The notes below the pieces were generated by a model. That model ran no database searches. It was not told where the DNA came from and saw nothing but the letters and a program-made list of their open reading frames with translations. The translations under genes were made by a program, and so were the position numbers. A stretch of 64,000 nucleotides of DNA from Costus lasius (taxonomy: Eukaryota; Streptophyta; Magnoliopsida; Zingiberales; Costaceae): positions 13,530,501 through 13,594,500 of the forward strand of contig CM050449.1 in the NCBI GenBank assembly GCA_027563935.2, written 5' to 3'. Positions 49,201-60,319 of this stretch are shown piece after piece. The first letter of the stretch is position 1; the number at the start of each line of letters is the position of its first letter.

Positions 49201-50080
49201 ATTAACTACTTGATCTTCACGTCTGCAATATGCCTTCTTTGTTAGATTACCTTTTGATGCCTTAAGAAGTGCTACCTAATATGAATATAATTAACTTCTT
49301 CCACGGTTGACTAGATCCTTGGACAACTTTAATATATGTATACTATTTGTATTTTGAGCTTAGCATGATGAACCAATTATCTATTAACTAAAGTGAACAA
49401 TATGATCCTTGCGCTTCTTACATGTTGTGATACTTCCATAAAAAAATGATGTCAACAGATCATGCTGTTCGTTTTCAGGTGACATCACCAAATGGGAATA
49501 TCCTTCACGAGAACAAAAATGCTACAGATGGTCAATTTGGATTCACAACTAGCGAACCCGGGTCCTTCCTGGCATGCTTCTGGCTAGATGATGAGAACAA
49601 AACCACTGGAGCAAGCGTTAGTATCAACTGGAAAATGGGTTTCGCTGCGCAGGACTGGGCATCCGTTGCTAAAAAGGAAAAAATTGAGGTATGGGTTGAA
49701 CAGAAACCGTCCAGATATTTGAAGTCATAATTATACTCTAACTAGCTTTTTTTTCATTGAATATAAAGGGTGTAGAGCTTGTGCTAAGGAAATTGGAGTC
49801 GTCTGTGGATGTAATCCATGAAAATTTGCTGTATCTCAGAAGCAGGTAAATGTTCTGGTTCACATGCTTTTCTTGCGCCAGCTTTTCTGGTTGCATTTAC
49901 TACTCAGAAAGGTTCATTTTGGTTTGTGGAATCAGGGAAGCAAACATGAGGGACGTTAGTGAAAGGACAAACTCTAGAGTTGCAATGTTCAGTATGATGT
50001 CTATTGGCGTGTGCATTTTAGCTTCTGCTTTGCAGCTGTGGCACCTGAAGGGGTATTTTGAGAAGAAGAAACTAATCTAG
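46214..50080 (+). CDS. p24-delta (emp24/gp25L/p24) cargo receptor
   Basis: Four exons: 46214-46438, 49479-49688, 49769-49845, 49936-50080. They make 657 nt, 218 residues plus stop, with all junctions in phase. A signal peptide (about residues 1-31, [16 protein letters not shown]) is followed by a GOLD domain with the paired cysteines (TKCVSEEI and SFLACFW). A coiled-coil segment ([20 protein letters not shown]) follows, then one membrane helix near the end ([17 protein letters not shown]) and a cytosolic tail YFEKKKLI. The tail carries the aromatic signal for COPII and the KKXX-type dilysine for COPI, the hallmark of p24-delta. Such proteins form complexes with p24-beta and cycle between ER and Golgi, carrying GPI-anchored proteins and the K/HDEL receptor. 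Intron 1 (about 3 kb) contains a solo LTR. Confidence 0.95.
47230..49059 (-). mobile_element. Solo LTR (Athila/Tat-like) in p24 intron 1, with target duplication
   Basis: The 1830 bp stretch begins TGATGTGTAC and ends GAGACATCA, so the ends are TGATGT...ACATCA. A perfect 5-bp duplication GGAAG flanks it at 47225-47229 and 49060-49064. Near its left end the plus strand has GTGTCGATCCCACAGGGAC, the signature found near the 3' end of Athila and Tat LTRs on the opposite strand; the Athila-like LTR at 29590 has the matching AGTATCGATCCCACAAAGAC. The element therefore lies in minus orientation. There is no interior. Confidence 0.85.
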
Positions 50081-50876
50081 ACCTACAGTTAATCTTGGAC
50101 AACTCTTTTCTATGCTATAGGATTTTGCCATCCTGAGTTCTTTTATTTATTTCTTCGTGTGTTGTAACTGTTAGATGGCCTCGGAAAGAAACAAATATTG
50201 AGTTATTGTAAGGCTACCCAGTTTCACCTATATTTCCTATTCTGAAAATTTCGCCCTTTTTTTTTAACTTGGTTTCTGAATGTTTTGAGATTATAGTAGC
50301 TCTATTTGTAGGAATCTATCCAAATAAAGATGTTCAATTCCGTGTGCAATTAAGACTGTATTTGCATCGAGTACACAACTTTAGTGGCTTTACAAAGAGT
50401 GGATTAAAGAATAACAGCTTCAACAAGCAATCAATAAAAGGTGAATGAGATTATGAGAAGACACAGGGGAAGAAGATAAAGGAAAAGAAAAGCATAGGGA
50501 GAAAAACGGTGAAGAGAATACCGGGAAGGCTCTACGAATTGTGTGGTAAGATTGTACTCCTGTCTTTTTCCCAGATACGTACAGCAACAGAAGTAGGCAA
50601 CCATGCTACAATATGTTGACCCTGGCATATCCAACCATTTATTTTCGTTCACTTTTCTCTGGTTAGTACTTAGAATTGAACTAAATGTATAGTCGATAAT
50701 TATCATCAGATAAATTCCAGTTTTAGCTAACAAAACTAAATAATTAACTAAAACTTTATATGAAGCAAATAATACTTTGGAGTCAATTTAATTTTTTTAC
50801 TAGAATAAATTTTTTTTAAAAAGGAAAACAATTGCATTCTCACTATGATTATCTTTAGAATTTAGAGTTTTTAGTA
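50081..50876. other. p24 3' UTR and spacer
   Basis: The first about 250 bases downstream of the p24 stop are probably its 3' UTR. The remainder is AT-rich with no recognisable gene, ending at the poly(T) that marks the tail of a LINE remnant. Confidence 0.5.
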
Positions 50877-52960
50877 TTTTTTTTTTAGACAAAACAGAAT
50901 TATATTAGATAAGAGCCTCGGTCAGAGGTGTTACAAGAGGAAGATCTAACAGCAAAAGTGGCTACCCAGCCGGCAGCTAAGATAACTTCCTGACTAACAA
51001 AAATTACATATTGGAAATTTTAATTTGATAGCGAGGGATTGATTGCAATGGGGAGCAAGATGCGAGCATGGACACTTGAAGAATCCATCGGCAAGGCATT
51101 GACACCCCTACAGTTCCAAGAAAATAGAGTCATATAGATGGAAGGGAGCTAAGCATGGCCTTCTTGCTAAGGCTAGCTTTGGAACTATGGCGGGCTCGCT
51201 TGCATTTAACCCTTTTAAGAGCAAGACGGGTAGAGGCCTTTGCCGAGACAACCGCTAACTGGAGGTGAAAACTATCGGTTTTAAAATCCAGAGAAGTAGA
51301 ATCATCGATGTTTGCATCGAGGTCTGAAGAGAGTCCAGTGAAAGCAGCTGCCAACTTGAGCCAGCAACACGAACGAGGGACAAGAGCAAGGACGAAGGAG
51401 CAGAGGGGTCAGAAGCAGTTGGAAGACCGTTAGGTAGGGGGGCAGCCCGTCGGGAGACTACATCATCGTCAAAATGGAAAATGGAAGTCTCTGCGAGGTG
51501 CCAGCTGTCCAGCGAGAGATGACAGCTCCTGTCCAGGCACAGGAACGGGTATGTGAGCAAGGTGAGATGTGGACTGGTCTGCATCATTGGAGATCACGTG
51601 GTATGCTTTGGTAACGGGCAAAAAATCTGACTCAGAGGAACATTCGAGGTGACCCTCCGTCTGGTAGGCAAGCATGGCGCAGCATCCGGACCATGTGGTC
51701 CTAGCCTAGTGGACTTGACCGGTGGACGTGGAGCCAACGAGGTTGGACCATCGGGCTGATGTCGGGATCGCCCCCCCGGGGGGAGATGGCTGGAACCAGG
51801 GAAGCCCCCCGTCGGAGCCTGGCAGAGCCAGACGATGATCTGCGGGCCGGTCTCCTGCGTTGGACGCGAAGCCAAGGTCCAACGTCAGGGAGCGAAGAAG
51901 ATATAGGAGCAGGGTCTGGGATAGAGCCACCTTGCTGAGCAACACCAGGCGCCTCAGGTGAGGCAGCAGATGGGGTCGATGGGCAAAGAGCTGCCGCATG
52001 GCCCAAGCATCCACAAACAGAGCAGAGGACCGGGAGGTTCTCGTAAGAACAGATCTGGAAGAAGGCGCAATCTTCCGGGCCGACCCAGACTCCTTCCCTC
52101 AGAGGCTTATGCAGATCGATTTCTATGCATAACCGAACAAACCGCCCCCTCTCAAGGTTTGCCGATCTCTCGTCGAGTTTGAGAGGCTTGCCGATCTTCG
52201 AAGCAATCGCTGCTAGGGGCTCTGTAGCCTAGTATTCAAAAGGCAGGCCAGGAAGACGAACCCAGACCGGAGCCGACTGAATATGTTGATGCAAAGCCTG
52301 GAAGTTGGATTGCCACGGTATCAAGTTGAGAACGCGCCCTTGATAGTCCAAGGTCCTGCCGTGAGCACCGCAAGAGCATCTTCTTCCGAAGCAAATCGGA
52401 AGAGAAAAAACCCATTAACCATATCTATGATCTCCGGAGAGAAAGGCCATAGCGTAGGAATGAGAGTGCGTAGAGTGAGGAGGGAAGGAGGCCTGGAAAT
52501 AAACTTGCCGATCAAGCAGCTTTTCCAGGGCTGCCGTAACTCTTCAAGCTGAACGTCATCAAAAACTACCCGGTCAGGATATTTGCCGGCTATCTTGTCC
52601 AAAACCGTGGAGGAGAATTGGGCACTGAGCGGTGGAACACCGACCTTAGAGCGGAAGAGTCCAGCCCAGGAGGCATTTGAGGAGGTAGTGGGGCCAGGAG
52701 GGGATGAGGTTGCCGGCGGGTGACGGAAAGGCGGACTGGCCGAGGGGGAGGTTTTGACCGGGACATCCACTAGATTAGGGTCACGCATTTTGGAGGAAGA
52801 GGAAGCGGAACCTGGAATGCCAGGGTCTGGAGGATCCGGGGAAGGGAGAGCAAGCACCGGATGTGCAGGCGGATGAGGGCGGAGAATGTTCGCAGGGGAG
52901 GAGGCGGTCGCAGAAGTCAGCTTGGGAAGCAAGAAACCACTCTTCATGAGAATGTCGCAG
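50877..52960 (-). mobile_element. LINE (plant L1) remnant with ORF1 only
   Basis: The minus strand reads an L1 ORF1 near 52947, then a short non-conserved stretch, and ends in a poly(A) seen as T10 at 50877-50886. No ORF2 (endonuclease and RT) is present in the 2.1 kb, so the copy is internally deleted or a non-autonomous derivative. Target duplications were not found. Confidence 0.72.
51701..52947 (-). pseudogene. L1 ORF1 (DUF4283 plus CCHC zinc knuckle), frameshifted
   Basis: The first 208 codons contain a Pro/Ser-rich start and a DUF4283 core (WKSCLIGKFISRPPSLLTLR, IIDMVNGFFLFRFASEEDAL, LTAGPWTIKG). After GAFST the frame shifts by one base; the shifted frame continues RVLNLIPWQSNF, APVWVRLPGLPFEY then TAG, then KIGKPLKLD and GRFVRLCIEIDL, and the zinc knuckle CSVCGCLGHAAALC. 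The end has DVGPWLRVQRRR, typical of L1 ORF1 C-termini. DUF4283 proteins are the RNA-binding ORF1 products of plant LINEs. Confidence 0.85.
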
Positions 52961-52980
52961 TTTTTTTTTTTTTTTTTTTT
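52961..52980 (+). repeat. T20 tract at the 5' side of the LINE remnant
   Basis: Twenty consecutive T on the plus strand, directly upstream of the LINE ORF1 start on the minus strand. It may be the poly(A) tail of an earlier retroposon joined to the LINE. Confidence 0.8.
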
Positions 52981-53544
52981 ACCAGTTAGTTCTGGCTACC
53001 GCGTTAGACTTCTTAGACGTACAATTAAACATTCTATTTTTCGTGTCAGACTCCTTAAATGTACTTAAAGCTGTGTTTCTTTATATAAAAAATTAGAAGA
53101 AAAAAATAAAAAATATATTAAATCTAATAATATATTTTAATCTATAGCAAAATATGCTACTAAATTTAATATATTTTTATTTTTTTATTAAATTTAATGT
53201 ATTTTTTATTTTCTCTTCCTATTTTTTTTTAAAAAAAACATAGCATAAGTTTTATGCTGTTATGCTTATGGATATAGAAAGGGCTGATTTGATAGCCCAC
53301 AGCTCTGCTTGAACGTTTGACATTAGGAGCGAATCGCAAATCGAAGCTTATTTAAGTTTGGTCCGGTTCGGGCTGTCGGTCTGTCGGTTCTACAAGAAAT
53401 TTGGACAGCCCTAAACGGGTCGGACCTGTTCGGCGCCATTAGTGGATTTCATCCGTGCAAAATTTATGTAAGCCAAAACCCTAGCCGCATTTAATTTGCC
53501 CTCCCGCACCACTTCTTCCCCACATCTCGCATTGGACAGTTACA
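52981..53544. other. AT-rich spacer and upstream region of the DUF1764 gene
   Basis: The first 250 bases are low-complexity A/T sequence. From about 53270 composition is more balanced and should hold the promoter and a leader of about 100 bases. No clear TATA box was seen. Confidence 0.5.
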
Positions 53545-53994
53545 ATGGCAACAGCGCCGACTCGGACGAAAAAGAGGAAGCAGCTGCCGCCGCCCACCCT
53601 GCCCGAATCGAAGAAACCCGTAGAACACATCTCCGCGGCGGATGAGGTGGAGGAGAAGAATAAGAGCAAGAAAAAAAAGGTCGGCAACGAAATCGACGAG
53701 ATTTTCCACCTAAAGAAGGCCAAGAAGAGCAAGACTCCTGACAATAACCAAGACGTGTTGGGTAGTGAAAAGAAGCTGGCTAATGGAACAAAGGAGGGCG
53801 GTAGCTCGAAGAAGACAAAAAATAAGCACAAGAGGAACAAGGAAGTGGCTGTGGACGAAAGCGCCGAGGCTCGAGGTCCTCGGAGGAGGACGGCTGACGG
53901 TCTCGCTATCTACTCCGCGGACGAAATCGGCTGGGCGAAGGCGAATGCTGGGGGCACGCCTCTTTGCCCCTTCGACTGTTCATGCTGCTTCTGA
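53545..53994 (+). CDS. DUF1764 family protein (small, Lys-rich)
   Basis: A single-exon frame of 149 residues. The N-terminal half is very rich in Lys, Glu and Ser with several basic clusters (RTKKRK; NKSKKKK; KTKNKHKRNK), suggesting nuclear or nucleolar localisation. The conserved part of DUF1764 is present: GNEIDEIFHLKKAKKSK in the middle and, at the end, RRRTADGLAIYSADEIGWAK followed by AGGTPLCPFDCSCCF. The family occurs across eukaryotes, generally as one short protein per genome, and its function is not established. The length and C-terminal end match the family, so the gene is complete; a downstream intron in the UTR is possible. Confidence 0.88.
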   Translation: MATAPTRTKKRKQLPPPTLPESKKPVEHISAADEVEEKNKSKKKKVGNEIDEIFHLKKAKKSKTPDNNQDVLGSEKKLANGTKEGGSSKKTKNKHKRNKEVAVDESAEARGPRRRTADGLAIYSADEIGWAKANAGGTPLCPFDCSCCF

Positions 53995-54836
53995 TCACTT
54001 GTAGGACTTAAAAAGGTGGTTCCTTTCTTATTTTCTTCTCGTGGTGTTTTTTATTTATAATTATACGCCAAAGATAGTGATAGATTTGAGCATTTGGGTT
54101 ATCATGTACGGCGGTTTATTGTTGCTCATAATATTGGAGCATTGTACAAACCATGTTTTAGGTTTGTACCGATTGTATTAATTAACTTAATATGGCCGTT
54201 TGATTATTGAAATTTTGGAAATTTCGGGCTAAAAATAATTGATAAATTCAGAAGAAGATTGCATAGTTTTTTTATATATTGCGACTTGAAAAGTTTTGTT
54301 CTACTCCAGTGAGTTTATTATTAGACATATGCTGCATTATCTTTTAATCCCTTTATTCCTAGTGAGTGATGTTGGGTAGGGTTAGCATTTTGATTTCCAT
54401 TGTTTTGTGTAAGCGAGAATCTTTTCTAAAACATTAGAAAATTTCCGAACAACAATTTCAATCTTGTTTTGCATAACTCCATTGACACAGGAAGGGAATA
54501 CGATAAGCATCTCATGTTTTGAGGGATCTCTCTTTCTGCTTAACAATACATGCATCTTTATGTTGGAATTTATATATGCTTATTTACAAATTCATATAAG
54601 TTGAAAAAAGATGGTGGTATCAGTGTTCAAACTTGAAGCATATCTAAAAATATCTTGTAAGATATTCATCAATGAAAACCTTAGATGAATGTGACTTGAA
54701 GGAGATAGATGTCACACGTTGTCAAATTTCTCTTTGAAGAAAAGATGCCAAGTGTCTTCATTTGTCACCCTTAACTAATGTTACTTCGCGGAACGGTTAT
54801 CCAAGGTTGTTAGGTTCCTATGGGATTAGATTGTAG

Positions 54837-55160
54837 GATCAAAGTGTATGATCAAAAGATCCTGCCAAATAGTTAAATGGTATATTTTAATAAATATGTG
54901 TTCATATACTAGGCCCAAATTGGATACAAACAAACTAACATAATAGTATAGTACTGGTTAAATTGTATTGGATCCATGGATATGTATGTGGCTACTAAGA
55001 TCAAAGTGTATGATCAAAAGATCCTAACAAATATTTAACTGGTATATTTTAATAAATATGTATTCATATACTAGGAGCTAATTGGATACAAGCAAACTAA
55101 CATAATAGTATAGTACTGGTTAAATTGTATTGGATCCATGGATATGTATATGGCTACTAT
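54837..55160. repeat. Tandem duplication, 162-bp unit, two copies
   Basis: Copies at 54837-54998 and 54999-55160 both start GATCAAAGTGTATGATCAAA and end GATATGTAT(G/A)TGGCTACTA. They differ at fewer than about ten positions. There is no coding content. Confidence 0.9.
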
Positions 55161-56599
55161 TAATCTTTAAAGAGTAAAATACATTAAATGCTAATCTAAT
55201 GAAGAATTGAGCATAACTGCATAAGCATAATAATTGTAATATCAAGGAAGATTAAATTAACTTGCTCAAACAATAACATATCTGACAACATATTAAGTGG
55301 CAAAGAGACGAGATAGAATGACATGAATGTACTTGTAGCAGGGCAAGCCCATAAAGATGTACGATCAAGGTTGATAGTATAGGTGCTAGCAAAGTTGATA
55401 GTCTTTTGATAATTATGAACTTTGAAGTATTAGTGGCCAATAAAGGTCATGAGAATAAGATGAGCTGATGAAAGAAAAATCTTTCATTGTCCTAATTATG
55501 TGAACAGCTTAGGAGCTATTGTTAGCTTTTAGCAACCAATGTGTACAAGGAAAGCGGGTTTAACACTTGCTTGCCTATTTTGATGGACTCAAATAAGTTG
55601 TAGATCCTACAAGTAGGATTGGATATCCTACCGTACCTATACTTTTTAAGTTCTTATGCATATTCTGTATTGTTTATTCTGTTGGGTCGTACAATCCTAA
55701 GATCTAGAATGAAATCCTGACAGTAGTAACTTTAGCTACTGTGTTTAGTTGTATAATACTGCACTATCTTCACAACCATAAATCAAACATCTTGGTAACC
55801 ACAAGAACACCAATTGAGTACCTCAACTATATAAAGAATTATAAAGCCAATGCGATAAAGTAAATATACAAACTTGCTTTGCTATAGGAATCACTCATCC
55901 ATAATTTTACAGTTACTCACCCCCCTCCTCACTTGGATAATGTATTTACATATTCTCTTCAAGTCTAGTGTATCCTTGTCACTTCGGTGTTTCTTAAATT
56001 ACTTCTTCAATCAACATTCTCCAACTAATCACATTACTCTTCTAGTTATGAATCATGAACACCTTCATTTGATCTTGTATCTGATCATTAGTAAGGCAAC
56101 AAACATTTTGTCATAACCAATCCCATCTTGACAGTGATGTTGGCCTATTTAGATGATCAGCTAACCCTCTTTGGACTTAGTCCCCTTTGGATACCCTTCA
56201 TTGTTGGTTGGTAGTCCTTTATATAGTTTAGAGGACACTCTTTTTGATTGCCATTATGTTCGAATGTGTCAACCACCACCAGTTGTGAACTTTCCATTTT
56301 TAACTACTATGCACAATCACTCTCGCCTATGCACATTTGGGTTATGTGTTCTCCATATGAGTGCACCACTTAGGTCAACATGTTCGACTACTCAATGCTT
56401 TATTGCTTCACTTAATATGCATATCACTTGTCTAGTAAGTTGAATTCTTGTTTGATCACTTGGCTTGGATCACAATTGTCTATCATGTGGGTTTGGATAA
56501 CTCCAAGAGCAAAGTATCACCCTTATCCATGCCATTTGCTAGATTCATTAATGGATTCATTAAGTTGCTCCTGACATGCCTTGCACTTAGGCAAGTGCA

Positions 56600-57100
56600 C
56601 CATTTGGCATAGCTAAAATTTTTAGCTTTTGTTAGTTGAAAAAATGTTATACGGAAAAGTAGTTGGTTGGAAAAGTTAGAATGGTATTTGGCTAAATTGT
56701 ATTGTTAGTCAATTTTTTTAAAAGTAAAATTAAAATAATAGTAATAAATAATTTTAAATTAAAAAAAGTAAATTTAATAATAATAATTTTAATAATTTTT
56801 ATTAAAATAATATTAATTTTTGCAAAAGAGAAAATTTTAAATAATAATATAAAATAATTTTAAATTTAATAATTTTTATTAAAATAATAATTTTAAAAAT
56901 AATTTTGCCATCGAAAGTACACACGAATGTAGGTGCGGATATGAGATATAAAATAAATATGTAACTATAGCTAGAAAGCAATAAAAAATATCTCTTCTAT
57001 TTCAAACTATTCTAGGTTTAGAATCAAAAAGTAGCTTGCCAAATGTCTCAGTTTTTTAAAAATTTATTATTTTAATCAGCAATCAGTTATGCCAAACAGG
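56600..57100. mobile_element. Probable MITE, about 500 bp
   Basis: The left end has TTTGGCATAGCT and the right end, read inward, TTTGGCATAACT, with an AT-rich interior full of ATAATAATTTT runs. The exact ends and target duplication are not clear. Confidence 0.4.
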
Positions 57101-58677
57101 GTTTTAGTTTTTTTTGTACCACTTGCCTGTAAAATTCGTCATCCAGCTGTTCGTCAGATTGGCTTGTCACTGCATAGTGCAAACCCATCTCGTGAGTCTA
57201 TTCTCAGCAGGAATTACTGTATGAATTCTTCGTCTTCCTAGTAATTGGTCAAACAAGTTGGCGATTATTTTGTAATCTTTATTTGTTTTGTTATCTCTTT
57301 TCTTTTTTTTTCTCTTTTGATGGATTCATCATCACTTTATTCTAACTTATTATGGTGGGGAATTCGTTCTTTTATATGGAGTTTTGACATCTGAAACCAC
57401 TTGTTCCGCAATCCTCAAGCATATGAAGTACGATATTTTCTTTCTTGGTCGTATCTCTTGTTGTCGTTTATCCAACTCATTTCATGCTCCAGTTGCTTCC
57501 CATTTATTTGGAGAAAGATCATATGAAGTATGAACATTTATATAAGGTTCTTTCCCCTACATTTGACCTCTAAATGTCTTGGTTAGACTTGTATATGGAG
57601 CAGCAACCCTGTGATATCGTTTTGAGTATCACCAAGACCCTGTCTGCCAACACTGGTTAAACCAGCTTGTCTTGGATATAATTTTTAAATGTTCGTAACC
57701 CTGCATATGGATCTCTTACAAGGTTGAGGACTACAGTGAAAGAAAAGAGATTTTTCGTTTTTCTAATATTTTCTTCCAGAATGTCTTGATTGCTCGCATG
57801 ATCATTATATCACTAGATTTATGGATAATATCACTTTATGTTGGTGTTTTACAATATCAATATAATAGCTTGCAAATATAAATTTTAATGTGGATCAAAT
57901 TTGGTTGTTCATGTCACTAGTACTCAGCGCTGAGTTAGTTCTTTGATCAGGATATATTCTAGGCATGGATTGATGGAATGTTTGGGAGCTTATGATGCCC
58001 TAGTGTTATCTTTTGATGCCTAAGTTTGCATGACAGATCATCAGACAAGTACAACGAAAGTTGTCGTGAAGAAGACTATAGCACTATGTATCATGTCAGC
58101 GTTAATGACATTCAGAGAAATTATCTACCCTTTGAAGAAGGGGTTATTTAAAATGTCTTTTAGTAAGGTCATGTCCACATGTGCCGAGGAGTTTATGGCT
58201 GTATTCAATGGTGTAGTGTAGCAGTAGCTCCTTGTAGCCGACCTTCAATGAGCAATGAATTCTATCTTTGACTTAGCTAAAGCAACTTGTGGATTTATTA
58301 TAATTTTTAGTTGTGTCCTTCCATTTGACCCATGAGGAAGAGGTGTGAGGTATCAGAGCCATGCGTGTTTGATCACTTGGTAACTCGTGAATAATTCAAG
58401 TGTGGGGAGTTGGTAGGTGTCACATCCTAATTAGAAAATGAGTGATGGCATGAAAATACTCTCTCTATTATCCGAAAAAATGGCATATCCTGGGTACCCA
58501 GGTGAGAATTTTTCATCCGGGTGCCTTAATCTGCCGCCCATGAATCTCTAAAGATAGCTGGCTAGTGTGCATATCTCGAGGCCCGTCTGCCGTTTTGGCA
58601 TTGTACACAAAGCTGTTACTGTCGCTATCCACCTCCTGTTATCCCTCTCCGCTTAACCTTGGTTAACCCGTTAGGGT

Positions 58678-59080
58678 TTTACCACTACATTCGAAGCTGT
58701 GAAGAAAACAAAAAAGCTCCCGTGCCCTTTCGCTGTCCAAAACATCCCAAGCTCGCGGAACACGCACCTTTTGTCTTCGTGCCCTAGCTCTGACGATTCT
58801 TTGTCTATGTACAGCCAAATCTCCCCCGATCGTGCCCCATTCTCTTCAGCGAGCCCTCCTAGAACCTCCCAACTCTTGTCCGACCTGCAAGGCTTTCGAC
58901 TTCTGATTGTAAGGTAAAATTTATTCATTATTTCTTTTTCTCTCCTGATTCTAAGTACCATCGTGTATAGCTCAGTCGTGTATCCGAAGCTCGCCTCGTT
59001 TTGTCCTCGTCTCCTACCTCCGGCGATTCTTTGTTCTGATTATTTCTATAGCATAAGGTATTAAGGTATACTTTATTCAT
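58678..59080 (+). other. Probable non-coding leader of the plant-mobile-domain/Ulp1 element, partly duplicated
   Basis: A more GC-rich stretch after an AT-rich region, ending near a possible donor (TTGTAAG/GTAAAATT, 58917). The second half repeats its features: CGATTCTTTGT, CTGATTATT and TTTATTCAT(C/T)(G/A)TTTCTTTTTCTCT occur in both 58780-58945 and 59025-59095. I infer a 5' leader exon and a diverged tandem copy. Confidence 0.35.
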
Positions 59081-59106
59081 CGTTTCTTTTTCTCTGACAG
59101 TTTATA

Positions 59107-60250
59107 TGTTGATATCAACATAATATGGTTGATATCAACTGTAAAAAACCCTATATCGACTGTGAAAGGTCCCCGGGTAACTATAATATGTTTTATGATT
59201 GTTTGTTGATATCAACATAATACGGTTGATATCAACTGTAAAAACCTTATATCGACTGTCAGAGGTCGTCGGGTAATTATGATATGGCCGATATCAACCA
59301 TAATATGGTTGATATCAACTGGAAAAAAAAAAATCCTATATCGACTGTGAAAGGTCGCCGGGTAACTATGATATGCTTTTTTATTGTTTGTTGATATCAA
59401 CATAATATGGTTGATATCAACCTTAAAAAGACTAAGGTCGTCGGGTAACTTTGATAGGGTTGATATCAACCATATTATGTTGATATCAACTGTACAAAGC
59501 CTATGTCGACTGACAGAGGTCATCGGGTAACTATGATATGGTTGATATCAACCTGCTATCAACTGCAAAAACCTTATATCGACTGTAAAAGGTCGTCGGT
59601 ATACTATGATATGATTGATATCAACTGAAAAAAAACCCTATATCGACTGTGAAAGGTCGCCGGGTAACTATGATATGCTTTATTAATGTTTGTTGATATC
59701 AATATAATATGGTTGATATCAACTGTAAAAAGTTTAAGATCGCCGGGTAACTTTGATATGGTTGATATCAACTATAAAAAGATTAAAATCGCCGGGTAAC
59801 TTTGATATTATGTTGATATCAACTATAAAAAGCCTATGTCGACTGACAGAAGCCATCAGGTAACTATGATATGGCTGATATCAACATAATATCAACCTGT
59901 TATCAACTGCAAAAACCCTATATCGAATGTAAAAGGTCGTCGGTATACTATGATATGGTTGATATCAACATAATATAGTTGATATCAATTAGAAAAAACC
60001 CTATATCAACTGTGAAAGGTCGCTGGGTAACTATGATATGCTTTATTAATGTTTGTTGATATCAACTGTAAAAAGGCCAAGGTCGCTGGGTAACTATTAT
60101 GTTGATATCAACTGTAAAGAGCCTATGTCGACTGATAGAGGTTGTCGGGTAACTATGATATGGTTGATATCAATCATATTTCAACCATAATATGGTTGAT
60201 ATCAATTATAAAAACCCTATAGTATGGTTGATATCAACCATAATATGGTT
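59107..60250. repeat. Palindrome array: TTGATATCAA alternating with a TCGCCGGGTAACT box
   Basis: About 22 exact TTGATATCAA palindromes occur in 1.15 kb, usually extended to GTTGATATCAAC, often in pairs about 21 bp apart joined by CATAATATGG. Between them lie about 14 copies of (G/A)TCG(C/T)CGGGTAACT(A/T)TGATATG, spaced 50-96 bp, and several copies of CCTATATCGACTGTGAAAGG. The array ends about 70 bases before the first Met of the Ulp1 element gene. Two further palindromes lie beyond that gene at 63291 and 63370. Confidence 0.92.
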
Positions 60251-60319
60251 CACTTCTTACCGTATCATAGTTTGTTGTTATATTCTCCTATGTTTTGACA
60301 GACCTGTCATCATTAAAGG

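Larger units (their letters stand above)
53995..58670. other. Long AT-rich region without a recognised gene
   Basis: It contains a 162-bp tandem duplication (54837-55160) and a probable MITE (56600-57100). Several frames of 60-90 codons (for example 56171-56443 and 58030-58221, plus strand) show no known motif. GAGGTATCAGAGCC near 58347 resembles a tRNA-Met primer site, but no LTR could be drawn around it. Confidence 0.55.

Noticed and set aside
58340..58360. tRNA-Met primer site of an LTR element (GAGGTATCAGAGCC)
   Set aside because: No LTR end directly before it and no gag or pol after it; the motif alone is too short.
59107..60250. CRISPR-like alternation of repeats and spacers
   Set aside because: Spacing is irregular, the spacers themselves repeat, and the context is a eukaryotic nuclear genome with introns and transposons.
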